33,361 nucleotides of DNA from the NCBI GenBank assembly GCA_944392945.1, contig CALXYJ010000018.1, positions 1 through 33,361 of the forward strand, written 5' to 3'. The notes beneath the pieces were generated by a model. It had not been told where the DNA came from. It ran no database searches and saw only the letters and a list, made by a program, of their open reading frames with translations. Position numbers and translations under genes: made by a program. This stretch comes from an uncultured Clostridia bacterium (lineage in GTDB: Bacteria > Bacillota > Clostridia > TANB77 > CAG-508). Below are positions 15,975 to 23,165 of the stretch, piece after piece. Position 1 is the stretch's first letter. Each line of letters opens with the position of its first letter.

Positions 15975-16553
15975 ATGAGAACGGTTTTGGAGATGAAACA
16001 ATTTATAACAAATAAAGGTTTTATTTTTGGTAATAACAAAGATATCGAAAAATACAATGAGTTGATGGAGATAATAGAAAATGTTCTAGAAAAGGATGAA
16101 CATATACAATTTTTATATGCAACTACTTTTCTTAGTACAAACTCATCAGTAAATAATGCGGGAAAAGGCGTAATTGCAATATCAAATCACAAAATATATT
16201 GTGCAATTAAAAAAATTGCTTTGTTGTTGAAAGGTACAACATTAACTACTATAAAGCCAAACGAATTTAATGATATAAAGAAGACAAATCCTAAAGGCTT
16301 TAGTGCAACAGGAATTATATCAATAGACTTTTTAACTGAAAAAGTAGATTTTTATGTTAATCCTAAAGACGTAGATGAAGTATATTCTACAATTTTACAA
16401 CTTTTGACAGATTTAAAAAATAATGTATATAACAAAAATAAATCAAGTATGTCAACAGTAGAAGAAATAAAGAAATATAAAGAATTATTAGACAATGAAA
16501 TTATAACGAAAGAAGAATTTGAAGCAAAGAAAAAACAATTGTTAGGAATATAA
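15975..16553 (+). CDS. bacterial PH-like domain protein with C-terminal SHOCT domain
   Basis: A 192-aa protein. The middle (about 30-140) has the beta-rich pattern of bacterial PH domains: FLYATTFLS, GKGVIAISNHKIYCAIKK, LTTIKPNEFNDIKKTN and GIISIDFLTEKVDFYV. The last 30 residues are a SHOCT domain (IKKYKELLDNEIITKEEFEAKKKQLL), a short element that often ends such proteins and is thought to mediate oligomer contacts. There is no membrane segment. The start is the ATG at 15975, 9 nt after AGAGGTG; the GTG at 15963 is part of that site. It may be co-transcribed with the HEPN gene. The ligand is unknown. Confidence 0.75.
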   Translation: MRTVLEMKQFITNKGFIFGNNKDIEKYNELMEIIENVLEKDEHIQFLYATTFLSTNSSVNNAGKGVIAISNHKIYCAIKKIALLLKGTTLTTIKPNEFNDIKKTNPKGFSATGIISIDFLTEKVDFYVNPKDVDEVYSTILQLLTDLKNNVYNKNKSSMSTVEEIKKYKELLDNEIITKEEFEAKKKQLLGI

Positions 16554-16650
16554 AATTAAGAATATATGTATAAATTTTCATCATTTTCTAACTATAATTT
16601 AATTATTAGTAGAAACTTGTAATTTGTCAATTAGATAGGAGCAATGAAAT

Positions 16651-16977
16651 ATGAAGATAAACTTTGATGAATTAAAATAATTTGAAATATCTAATATGAA
16701 CGGTGGCAATGGCGTAGTAAAGTCTAAAATGTTTATAAACAATAAGTGTAAAATTATAAAAGCCATTTTAGAGCCAAATGCCTCAATGGGAAAACATACC
16801 CAAAAGAATAATGAATTTATATATGTAATATCAGGACAAGCAAAAATTATTATGGAAGATAAAGAAGAAATATTAAATAAAGATGAAGTACATTATTGTC
16901 CATTTGGAAGTATACATGAAATATATAATAATACAAATAAAGATTTAGTATTACTAGATATTACAGTAGAAATATAA
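16651..16977 (+). pseudogene. cupin-domain protein gene interrupted by an in-frame stop at codon 10
   Basis: The frame from ATG 16651, 9 nt after AGGAG, reads MKINFDELK, then TAA (16678-16680), then continues in the same frame as FEISNMNGGNGVV and a complete small cupin ending at 16977. Full-length homologues begin with a comparable MKxNFxxL segment, so the stop probably replaced a sense codon such as GAA or AAA. The cupin has MGKHTQKNNEFIYVISGQAKI and HYCPFGSIHEI, the two beta-barrel motifs with metal ligands. The ATG at 16696 could restart a 93-aa cupin, but no ribosome binding site precedes it; translation would depend on reinitiation. Classed as interrupted, perhaps still expressed at low level. 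Confidence 0.65.
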
Positions 16978-17022
16978 TACAAATTACAATATAATAAATT
17001 GTATTAACTAAATAATACCTAA

Positions 17023-17062
17023 AAAAACAGAGAAAATCCGAATATTGATATTCTCTGTTTTT
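17023..17062. terminator. bidirectional intrinsic terminator
   Basis: The AAACAGAGAA/TTCTCTGTTT stem is followed by TTATC on the plus strand, and an A-run precedes it that serves as a U-tail on the minus strand. It lies between the cupin gene and the converging small membrane protein. Confidence 0.78.
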
Positions 17063-17107
17063 ATCATTTATATTTTACATATTTAATCTTACAATTTTAA
17101 TTATGAT

Positions 17108-17485
17108 TTACTTGGTATCTGTGACCTCTTCTTTTTTTATATTACTTTTATCATTCTCTATCCATCTCATCACTTTTATATCTTTATAGGCTTCCAATAC
17201 ATTTTCATATTTATTTGTTTCCTCTTCCCAAATAGAGGCAGGAACTTTATCAAAAGCATTAAATATTTTTTCTGCTTCTTTTAAAAACATAATTTGCTGA
17301 GGAGTAGTCATTTTTTCATATTTCTTTGCTATTTTATCTAATTTATCTAATTCTTGGTTTGCTTCTATAAATGACCAAAAATCTTTTACTGTTAAACCAG
17401 CCATCCTAATTTGCATTACAGCAAAGACAATCAGTCCAAATATTACCAATACTAGCATATATATTATAAAAAATAATACTGCCAT
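17108..17485 (-). CDS. hypothetical single-pass membrane protein, 125 aa
   Basis: Family not recognised. The N-terminal membrane segment (about 3-25, LFFIIYMLVLVIFGLIVFAV) is followed by a charged, mostly helical cytosolic part (LDKLDKIAKKYEKM; FLKEAEKIFNAFDKVPASIWEEE) and a Lys/Glu-rich tail. It is monocistronic with terminators on both sides. Confidence 0.72.
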   Translation of the reverse strand: MAVLFFIIYMLVLVIFGLIVFAVMQIRMAGLTVKDFWSFIEANQELDKLDKIAKKYEKMTTPQQIMFLKEAEKIFNAFDKVPASIWEEETNKYENVLEAYKDIKVMRWIENDKSNIKKEEVTDTK

Positions 17486-17570
17486 ATTACACCTTCTTAA
17501 ATTTTAGTCTATTTAATTATAACATACATTATTTTTATTTGTAAATAAAGCTCCAACTAAAATTTACCAA

Positions 17571-17604
17571 AAAAAGATACTATACATTAATATAGTATCT
17601 TTTT
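17571..17604 (-). terminator. terminator of the perR-rubrerythrin unit
   Basis: A 14-bp stem (17571-17584 with 17591-17604, AAAAAGATACTATA) has a 6-nt loop and a U-run on the minus strand, 12 nt past the rubrerythrin stop. Confidence 0.88.
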
Positions 17605-17615
17605 AATTAATTTAA

Positions 17616-18170
17616 TTATTTATCTAAAAAATATCTTTTTAATAGTCCATCAAATCCTCTTCCATGACGTGCTTCGTCTTTTGCCATTTCATGAACTGTA
17701 TCATGTATTGCATCATATCCTAATTGTTTTGCTCTTGTTGCTAATTCTTTTTTACCCATACAAGCACCTTGCTCAGCAGCAGCTCTTAATTCTAGATTTT
17801 TCTTTGTGTCTGGATAAACAACTTCTCCTAATAATTCTGCGAATTTAGCAGCATGTTCTGCTTCTTCTAAAGCATATCTTTTAAAAGCTTCAGCTATTTC
17901 TGGATATCCGTCTCTATCAGCTTGACGGCTCATTGCAATGTACATACCAACTTCTGTACATTCTCCCATAAAATTATCTTTTAATCCTTTAACAACTTCT
18001 TCATCTAAACCTTGAGCTACACCAATTTTGTGTTCATCTGCATAATCTTTATCTCCACTCATATCCTTTAATTCAAATTTGTCTTTACTTGCTCCACATT
18101 GTGGGCATTTTTCTGGAGCTTCATCTCCAAAATGTACATATCCACATACTTTACATACATAAGCTTTCAT
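17616..18170 (-). CDS. reverse rubrerythrin (NADH peroxidase)
   Basis: A 184-aa non-haem iron peroxidase that reduces hydrogen peroxide in anaerobes. The rubredoxin domain comes first (CKVCGY, Cys6/9; CPQCGA, Cys22/25) and the ferritin-like four-helix domain second, with [21 protein letters not shown] and [11 protein letters not shown] supplying the di-iron ligands. This domain order is the reverse of classic rubrerythrin and marks the revRbr type known from Clostridium, where it is PerR-controlled. It lies 22 nt after perR on the same strand and shares its terminator, fitting one peroxide-responsive operon. Confidence 0.92.
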   Translation of the reverse strand: MKAYVCKVCGYVHFGDEAPEKCPQCGASKDKFELKDMSGDKDYADEHKIGVAQGLDEEVVKGLKDNFMGECTEVGMYIAMSRQADRDGYPEIAEAFKRYALEEAEHAAKFAELLGEVVYPDTKKNLELRAAAEQGACMGKKELATRAKQLGYDAIHDTVHEMAKDEARHGRGFDGLLKRYFLDK

Positions 18171-18192
18171 ATTAAATACCTCCTATAAAAAT

Positions 18193-18594
18193 TTATTTTT
18201 TATCTTTGCATTTTTCACATCTTCCTTTGAGCAATATTTTGGAATCTGTAATTTCTGCATTGATAATATTAGCAAATTCTTTTAGTTTATCCTTAAGTTC
18301 TATATTTTCCTTGTCATTTAAAAAGATATCTTGTATTGCATTACATTCTAAGCATTGAAAATGAAGATGTGGTTTTATATTACCATCAAACCTATCTGAT
18401 TCTCCTTGCTTTGTTTCTATTTTTAATATTTGACCACTTTCACATAAAGCAGATAAATTTCTATAAACTGTTGCTATTCCTATTGTAGGCATAATTTTTA
18501 ATATATCCTTATATAACATTTCTGCTGTTGGATGATCATTTCTTGATTTTAATACATTTAAAATTAATTCCCTTTGTTTACTATATCTTTCCAT
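18193..18594 (-). CDS. perR: peroxide-responsive Fur-family repressor PerR
   Basis: A 133-aa Fur-family regulator. The N-terminal winged helix includes HPTAEMLYKDI (His21) and IATVYRNLSALCESG. The regulatory metal site has Asp70 in DRFDGN and PHLHF (His76, His78). The structural zinc site is C81xxC84 and C126xxC129. An RFD motif before the HxH is typical of PerR, while Fur proteins carry HHDH-like sequences. Metal-catalysed His oxidation by peroxide would release it from DNA. AGGAG precedes the ATG. The gene sits behind a near-consensus Fur/PerR palindrome and ahead of reverse rubrerythrin, so autorepression is likely. Confidence 0.9.
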   Translation of the reverse strand: MERYSKQRELILNVLKSRNDHPTAEMLYKDILKIMPTIGIATVYRNLSALCESGQILKIETKQGESDRFDGNIKPHLHFQCLECNAIQDIFLNDKENIELKDKLKEFANIINAEITDSKILLKGRCEKCKDKK

Positions 18595-18607
18595 AATATC
18601 TCCTAAG

Positions 18608-18650
18608 TGATAACCATTATCATTATTTCATAATCATAATTTTTTGTCAA
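18608..18650 (-). promoter_or_regulatory. perR promoter with PerR box
   Basis: On the minus strand TTGACA (18650-18645), a 17-bp spacer and AATAAT with TGA before it (18627-18622) form the promoter. TGATAACCATTATCA (18608-18622) is a perfect 6-bp inverted repeat one base away from the 7-1-7 Fur/PerR consensus, and covers the transcription start. A second, looser inverted repeat fills the spacer (18617-18641). Confidence 0.8.
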
Positions 18651-18701
18651 CAGTTTTTTTAATAATTTTTGTAATATTTGGTTTTTTTTTGATAATTTTT
18701 G

Positions 18702-18710
18702 TGATAAAAT
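18702..18710 (+). promoter_or_regulatory. extended -10 promoter for the zinc-ribbon gene and tyrS
   Basis: TGATAAAAT is an extended -10, 49 nt before the first ATG, in the region divergent from perR. The -35 zone is a T-run. No T-box or other leader structure lies between it and the genes. Confidence 0.5.
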
Positions 18711-18770
18711 ACCCCTAGCAAAAAATATATTATTATCTTCTTTAGAAGTAAGAAAGGAATGAAATTTATT

Positions 18771-19028
18771 ATGAATTTTAAAAAATGTTTACGTTGTGGC
18801 TGTTTTTTTTCATCAGTTGATGATATATGTCCTAACTGTGCACCAAAGGATATGTTCGAGATGTCAAAATTAAAAACTTTTTTAACATCACAAGTGGATG
18901 ATGCTTCAGTATCAGAAATAAGTAAGGGCACAGGAATCGAAGAAGCCAATATAAATAGGTTTATGAGTAATAAAGATTTTCTAAAAGAAGTAAAAAAGGA
19001 AAAAAATAATATCGATATAAATTTATAA
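18771..19028 (+). CDS. zinc-ribbon/helix-turn-helix protein, YvyF-like
   Basis: An 85-aa protein with an N-terminal zinc ribbon (CLRCGCFF and DDICPNCAP) and a C-terminal HTH (ASVSEISKGTGIEEANINRFM). This layout matches YvyF, a small protein of the flagellar flgM operon in Bacillus, but no flagellar genes are here. Two starts are possible: ATG 18759 lies 1 nt after AAAGGA and ATG 18771 lies 13 nt after it; MNFKKCLRCG fits relatives better, so I use 18771. It ends 12 nt before tyrS, so the two are probably one operon. A DNA- or RNA-binding role is inferred. Confidence 0.7.
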   Translation: MNFKKCLRCGCFFSSVDDICPNCAPKDMFEMSKLKTFLTSQVDDASVSEISKGTGIEEANINRFMSNKDFLKEVKKEKNNIDINL

Positions 19029-19040
19029 GGAGGACGTTTT

Positions 19041-20252
19041 ATGTCTAATATTTTTGAAGATTTAACACAAAGAGGTTATACAGAACAATTAACACATCCA
19101 GAAGAAATAAAAAATCTATTAAATAATGAATCAATATCATTTTACATAGGCTTCGACCCAACAGCAGATAGTTTGCATGTTGGACATTTTATTTCTTTAA
19201 TGGTTGCTTCTCATATGCAAAAAGCAGGTCACAGACCTATTATATTAATTGGTGGTGGTACTGCTACAATTGGTGATCCTTCTGGAAAAACCGATATGAG
19301 AAGAATGATGTCAAGAGAAGAAATTGATCATAATGTAGAATGTTTTAAAAAGCAAATTGCAAAATTTTTATCTTTTGAAGGAAAAAATGCTGCTATAATA
19401 GTTAATAATGCAGATTGGTTATTAGATTTAAATTTTATAAAATTTACCAGAGAAATTGGTTCTTTGTTTTCTGTTAATAAAATGCTTGCAGCAGAATGTT
19501 ATAAACAAAGAATGGAAAGAGGTCTAACATTTTTTGAACTTAGTTATATGTTAATGCAATCATATGACTTTTTATATCTACATGATAAATATGGCTGTAA
19601 ACTACAAATGGGAGGAAATGACCAATGGTCTAATATTTTAGGTGGTGTAGATTTAATAAGAAGAATTGGTCATTCAGACTCTTATGGTCTTACATTTAAA
19701 CTTCTTACAACTAAAGAAGGTAAGAAAATGGGAAAAACAGAAAAAGGTGCTCTTTGGTTGGATCCAACTAAAACATCTCCATATGAATTTTATCAATATT
19801 GGAGAAATATTGATGATGCAGACGTAAAAACTGTATTAAGTTTACTTACATTCTTACCTATGGATAAAGTAGAAGAACTTTCTAGTTTAAAAGATGAAAA
19901 AATAAATGAAGCTAAAAAAATTGCTGCTTTCGAGATAACAAAACTAATTCATGGTGAAGACGAAGCTAAAAAAGCAGAAGAAGCTTCAACTGCATTATTT
20001 GAAGGACAAGGAAGTTTAGATAATATGCCAACAGCTAAAGTTGAAAATAATATATCTATATTAGACGCTATAATCCAAGTTGGATTTGCTCCATCAAAAG
20101 GCCAAGCTCGTCAATTAATTACACAAGGTGGAATCACTTTAAATGACACAAAAATATCCGATACAAACTATATAATTTCTGATGAAGATTTTAAAGATGG
20201 TTTTGCAATATTAAAAAAAGGAAAAAAATCTTATTATAAATTGCAAAAATAA
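19041..20252 (+). CDS. tyrS: tyrosyl-tRNA synthetase
   Basis: Charges tRNA-Tyr with tyrosine in the cytosol. A 403-aa class I synthetase with [15 protein letters not shown] (HIGH motif at 46-49), [17 protein letters not shown], the tyrosine pocket QSYDFLYLH and GGNDQWSNI, the KMSKS equivalent [11 protein letters not shown], and a C-terminal S4 RNA-binding domain from about 337 ([21 protein letters not shown]). AAGGAGG precedes the ATG. It is second gene after the zinc-ribbon protein, with 12 nt between them. Many Firmicute tyrS genes have a T-box leader, and none is visible here, whereas ileS in this window has one. Confidence 0.96.
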   Translation: MSNIFEDLTQRGYTEQLTHPEEIKNLLNNESISFYIGFDPTADSLHVGHFISLMVASHMQKAGHRPIILIGGGTATIGDPSGKTDMRRMMSREEIDHNVECFKKQIAKFLSFEGKNAAIIVNNADWLLDLNFIKFTREIGSLFSVNKMLAAECYKQRMERGLTFFELSYMLMQSYDFLYLHDKYGCKLQMGGNDQWSNILGGVDLIRRIGHSDSYGLTFKLLTTKEGKKMGKTEKGALWLDPTKTSPYEFYQYWRNIDDADVKTVLSLLTFLPMDKVEELSSLKDEKINEAKKIAAFEITKLIHGEDEAKKAEEASTALFEGQGSLDNMPTAKVENNISILDAIIQVGFAPSKGQARQLITQGGITLNDTKISDTNYIISDEDFKDGFAILKKGKKSYYKLQK

Positions 20253-20278
20253 GAGAACTTGAAGTTCTCTTATTTTTT
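20247..20278 (+). terminator. intrinsic terminator of tyrS
   Basis: AAATAAGAGAAC pairs with GTTCTCTTATTT around a short loop, followed by a T-run. The TAA stop is inside the stem. Confidence 0.85.
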
Positions 20279-20284
20279 AATGAC

Positions 20285-20331
20285 AAATGCAAGATTTTTA
20301 ACATTTGCTTATGTATAAAAATCTTGCATTT
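20285..20331 (-). terminator. terminator of secD-secF
   Basis: AAATGCAAGATTTTTA (20285-20300) pairs perfectly with 20316-20331 over 16 bp. It lies 4 nt after the secF stop on the minus strand, and is then followed by a short weak tail. Confidence 0.75.
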
Positions 20332-20335
20332 ACTT

Positions 20336-21001
20336 TTATCTTTTATTTGCTCTTTTATATTCTACTAATTCTTTTTCATTTTTATATGTTATAACAATTA
20401 AAGTTAATACTGCTAATACAATTCCAAGAGGTAATGTGTAATAACTTATAGGTATTCTTACTATTGCTAATACACTTAAATATAATGCTTCTATTACTAA
20501 TGGCCAAATTATTGTTTTTAAAACAACTTTAATTACCCCTAATTTTCTAAATCTAATTGCACAATATACAACTATTAATATTGCTGAGATAGCAATAGGC
20601 CACATGTAATTTGCCATTATATCTCTTCCTCTATAATGAGGTATTTGTACAACTGTTAAATCATCCTTTGTTAATGATTGTTCATATTTTTCATTTATCT
20701 TTGTTACCAAATTATTTAATTGATCATCATTACTACTTCTTACAGTAACTGCTACAGAGTCATTAAAGAACTCAATCTTTTGTATTAATACATCGTCTGT
20801 ACCAAATACTTCTTCAGCAATTGCTTTTATATCATCTTTATTATAATCTTTTCCAATATATACTTCTATTCTGTTTGAATCATCATATGCTAAACTAAAT
20901 TTAAACTTTGCTGTACAACCAACTATTATTCCTGCAATTATAATAATTGCTATTAAAATATATAGTATTTTTTTCTTCTTATTAGTTTTTTTGCCTTCCA
21001 T
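20336..21001 (-). CDS. secF: reduced SecF-like protein-export membrane protein
   Basis: Accessory subunit of Sec protein export, by position after secD and partial similarity. The 221-aa protein is shorter than usual SecF (about 300 aa, six membrane segments). It has a first membrane segment (11-28), an outer domain 35-120 resembling the SecF P1 domain (RIEVYIGKDY; IQKIEFFNDSVAVTV), then only three further segments (about 132-150, 160-180, 188-206). The GIDFxGG region is changed to FSLAYDDSNRIEV, and the conserved Asp/Arg membrane motif (DTVVVFDRIRE in E. coli) is not found. It follows secD by 17 nt. A reduced lineage-specific form is more likely than a broken gene, as the frame is intact. 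Confidence 0.75.
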   Translation of the reverse strand: MEGKKTNKKKKILYILIAIIIIAGIIVGCTAKFKFSLAYDDSNRIEVYIGKDYNKDDIKAIAEEVFGTDDVLIQKIEFFNDSVAVTVRSSNDDQLNNLVTKINEKYEQSLTKDDLTVVQIPHYRGRDIMANYMWPIAISAILIVVYCAIRFRKLGVIKVVLKTIIWPLVIEALYLSVLAIVRIPISYYTLPLGIVLAVLTLIVITYKNEKELVEYKRANKR

Positions 21002-21018
21002 CTTTTCACCCTCTCATA

Positions 21019-22587
21019 TTATTTTTCTTCTGCTTTTATAAATAAATTCTTAGTTATTACTAAATTATATATAATTGCCATAGTAATTCCCCAGAATACC
21101 ACCATTCCAAAACTGTAGATTGGAACATATGAATTGAAAGCAAATACAATAGAAATTATATATGCAGGAACTGACATCATACAGAATTTTACTATTACAC
21201 TCTTCATAATTTGATTATTTGCTTTTTTGCCTTTTATACCTTTAAGTAACATATATAATAAAATATAATTCATTAATTGTATTAATGCTAGTCCTATAAT
21301 TCCACCAATACCAACTTCAACATTTGTAAGTCTTAATATTAGTAATACCAATGCTAAAAATCCAACATTAGAGATTGTAGCTAAAATACCATTTAGTCTA
21401 AATTTAAATATTAAGAATATAAATAATATTACTGTTACTATTGCAATTCCTATTATTACATATTGTAGAACTTCCATAGTTATAGGTGATTCGATATATT
21501 TATTACTTTCTATAGTATAAGAAATTGGCATCGCTCCATTTTTAATTAATGAAGCCATAGATTGTGCTTGTAATATATATGTAGATAAATTATTATTTTG
21601 ATCATTTGTATTTAAAGCACTACCACTACCTATTAGTAAATCTAATTTTCCTGTTGAATTTTCTTCTGAAAATTGTTGTTCTGGTGCAATTGTAGAACCA
21701 TCTATAATCATATCTACTTTCTTAGAAGTTGCTGCCGTATCTTCTGTTGTATTTGATGTAGTATTATCTACTGCATCATTTAATACTTCATTAACATCTA
21801 AACTTTCTTCTGTTATTTCATTTACAGTATTATTACTTACAGTATTTGTTGTATCTTCGGTTGTTACATTACTATTATATGTTTTTGATATTTCTTGTAA
21901 TTTTTCTTTTCCTTGTCTATTAAATTCTATTTCTAAATACACATAAACTCCAGCTTGAGTATTATTATATAAAACTCTAGCATCTTTTACATCTTCATTA
22001 CTTAATAATACTTCTTTTGTATCTGAATCTTGTATTTCAAATTTTCCTACTTCTGATAATATAGATACTACATCATCAGTTGAAGTATCTTCTTTAAGCT
22101 CTACTACTATATTCCCGTTTTCTTTATTTTGTCTTACTTTATAATCTGTAATTCCAGATGTTTTTAATCTATCTACTAATATTTGCTTAGATTTTTCGTA
22201 ATTATCAGAATTTAAATCTTCTTGTTTGTTTGTATCTTCAGCTGTTTTAGTATACCCATTTTGACTAATAACCTCTTCTGTATATCCTTGATTAGAAAGC
22301 TCCTCTTCTGTTCCTGTAGCAATAACTTTCCCATCAGCATCTGTTAATGTTATTGTTTGATCTTGTTCTACATTTAATTGAATTATTCTGCTACCTTCTA
22401 TATCTGAACCTAATATAAAATCTGGAATAATATCTGACATTTTATTTTTATCTTGTACATATATTCCAACAAAAGATATTAAAGATAATAATATAGTAAT
22501 AAATATTATTAAAGTTACTCTTAAACCTCTCAATTTATTAATTTCTTTTGCTCTTTTCTCTTTTTTTAGTTTTTCCTCTTTGTTCAC
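21019..22587 (-). CDS. secD: divergent SecD-like protein-export membrane protein
   Basis: Accessory Sec translocon subunit. The 522-aa protein has one N-terminal membrane segment (22-42), a degenerate version of the LGLDLxGG motif (ILGSDIEGSRIIQL, 58-71), a P1-type outer domain (YEKSKQILVDRLKTSGI; IVVELKEDTSTDDVVSILSEVGKFEI), a Thr/Asn/Glu-rich low-complexity insert (about 240-290), the STGKLDLLIGSG part of the head, and five membrane segments from about 373. The usual DANVLIFERIRE motif in TM4 is replaced by ALIQLMNYILLYMLL (434-448), with no Asp for proton relay. AAGGAGG precedes the ATG; secF follows after 17 nt. Confidence 0.85.
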   Translation of the reverse strand: MNKEEKLKKEKRAKEINKLRGLRVTLIIFITILLSLISFVGIYVQDKNKMSDIIPDFILGSDIEGSRIIQLNVEQDQTITLTDADGKVIATGTEEELSNQGYTEEVISQNGYTKTAEDTNKQEDLNSDNYEKSKQILVDRLKTSGITDYKVRQNKENGNIVVELKEDTSTDDVVSILSEVGKFEIQDSDTKEVLLSNEDVKDARVLYNNTQAGVYVYLEIEFNRQGKEKLQEISKTYNSNVTTEDTTNTVSNNTVNEITEESLDVNEVLNDAVDNTTSNTTEDTAATSKKVDMIIDGSTIAPEQQFSEENSTGKLDLLIGSGSALNTNDQNNNLSTYILQAQSMASLIKNGAMPISYTIESNKYIESPITMEVLQYVIIGIAIVTVILFIFLIFKFRLNGILATISNVGFLALVLLILRLTNVEVGIGGIIGLALIQLMNYILLYMLLKGIKGKKANNQIMKSVIVKFCMMSVPAYIISIVFAFNSYVPIYSFGMVVFWGITMAIIYNLVITKNLFIKAEEK

Positions 22588-22650
22588 CTTTTCTCCTCCT
22601 TAGTTAAAACATTGAATATAGTCTCGTTAGATTCTATATTAAAACACAAA

Positions 22651-22686
22651 AAAATTCAACTATTTTTTCTTAAATAGTTGAATTTT
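22651..22686 (-). terminator. terminator upstream of secD
   Basis: A 15-bp perfect stem (AAAATTCAACTATTT, 22651-22665 with 22672-22686) with a 6-nt loop is followed on the minus strand by TTTTGTGTTTT. It ends the transcript carrying the TIGR04086 gene, so secD needs its own promoter within 22588-22645, where no strong one is seen. Confidence 0.85.
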
Positions 22687-22721
22687 ATTGACATACTTAA
22701 TTCTATATTTTTTGTTTTTTA

Positions 22722-23114
22722 TTAATTGGCCTTTTTGTTAAGATTTACTCCTATTATCCCTCCGATTCCACCTGCTATTATTCCTAAAATAAATAGTATA
22801 ATAGTTTTAGTCGAAAAATTAATAGTTCCTTTAAAAATTAAAGCTATTAATAAATAAATAATCATATATAAAAATCCTATTATTAATCCATTTATTATAC
22901 CATTTTTGTCTAACCTTATTGTTGACAAAGAACTACCTATTAATATTGCAATTGTATTTATCGCAATTATAATAGTTGATATATTATTATCAGAAAAATT
23001 AGAATATGTCATTATTAATGATAAAATAATTAATCCTATAAAATTTATTATTAAAGAAATTATCTCTCCTTTGAAAATTGCTACCCCTGTCTTTTTTACT
23101 ATACCTTCATCCAT
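22722..23114 (-). CDS. TIGR04086 family membrane protein
   Basis: A 130-aa protein with four membrane segments, ending in a glycine-rich segment (GIIAGGIGGIIGVNLNKK) typical of this Clostridia family. Members usually lie near yajC, secD and secF, as here, but their function is unknown. Its ribosome binding site AGGGAGG (23129-23123, 8 nt before the ATG) is inside a 9-bp hairpin, which would limit translation unless the stem opens. The SCIFF peptide gene often found after this family in Clostridia is not present. Confidence 0.8.
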   Translation of the reverse strand: MDEGIVKKTGVAIFKGEIISLIINFIGLIILSLIMTYSNFSDNNISTIIIAINTIAILIGSSLSTIRLDKNGIINGLIIGFLYMIIYLLIALIFKGTINFSTKTIILFILGIIAGGIGGIIGVNLNKKAN

Positions 23115-23122
23115 AAAATAAT

Positions 23123-23150
23123 CCTCCCTAATAAATTATATTTAGGGAGG
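23123..23150 (-). promoter_or_regulatory. hairpin that sequesters the TIGR04086 ribosome binding site
   Basis: In the minus-strand RNA CCTCCCTAA (23150-23142) pairs perfectly with TTAGGGAGG (23131-23123), whose GGGAGG is the ribosome binding site of the gene starting at 23114. The tail ATTATTTT also makes it a weak terminator for the WG-repeat gene. Confidence 0.65.
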
Positions 23151-23165
23151 TTAACTTTTATGATT

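Noticed and set aside
18711..18770. T-box leader upstream of tyrS and its partner.
   Set aside because: The space between promoter and gene is only about 50 nt and lacks the AGGTGGTACCGCGG-like motif.
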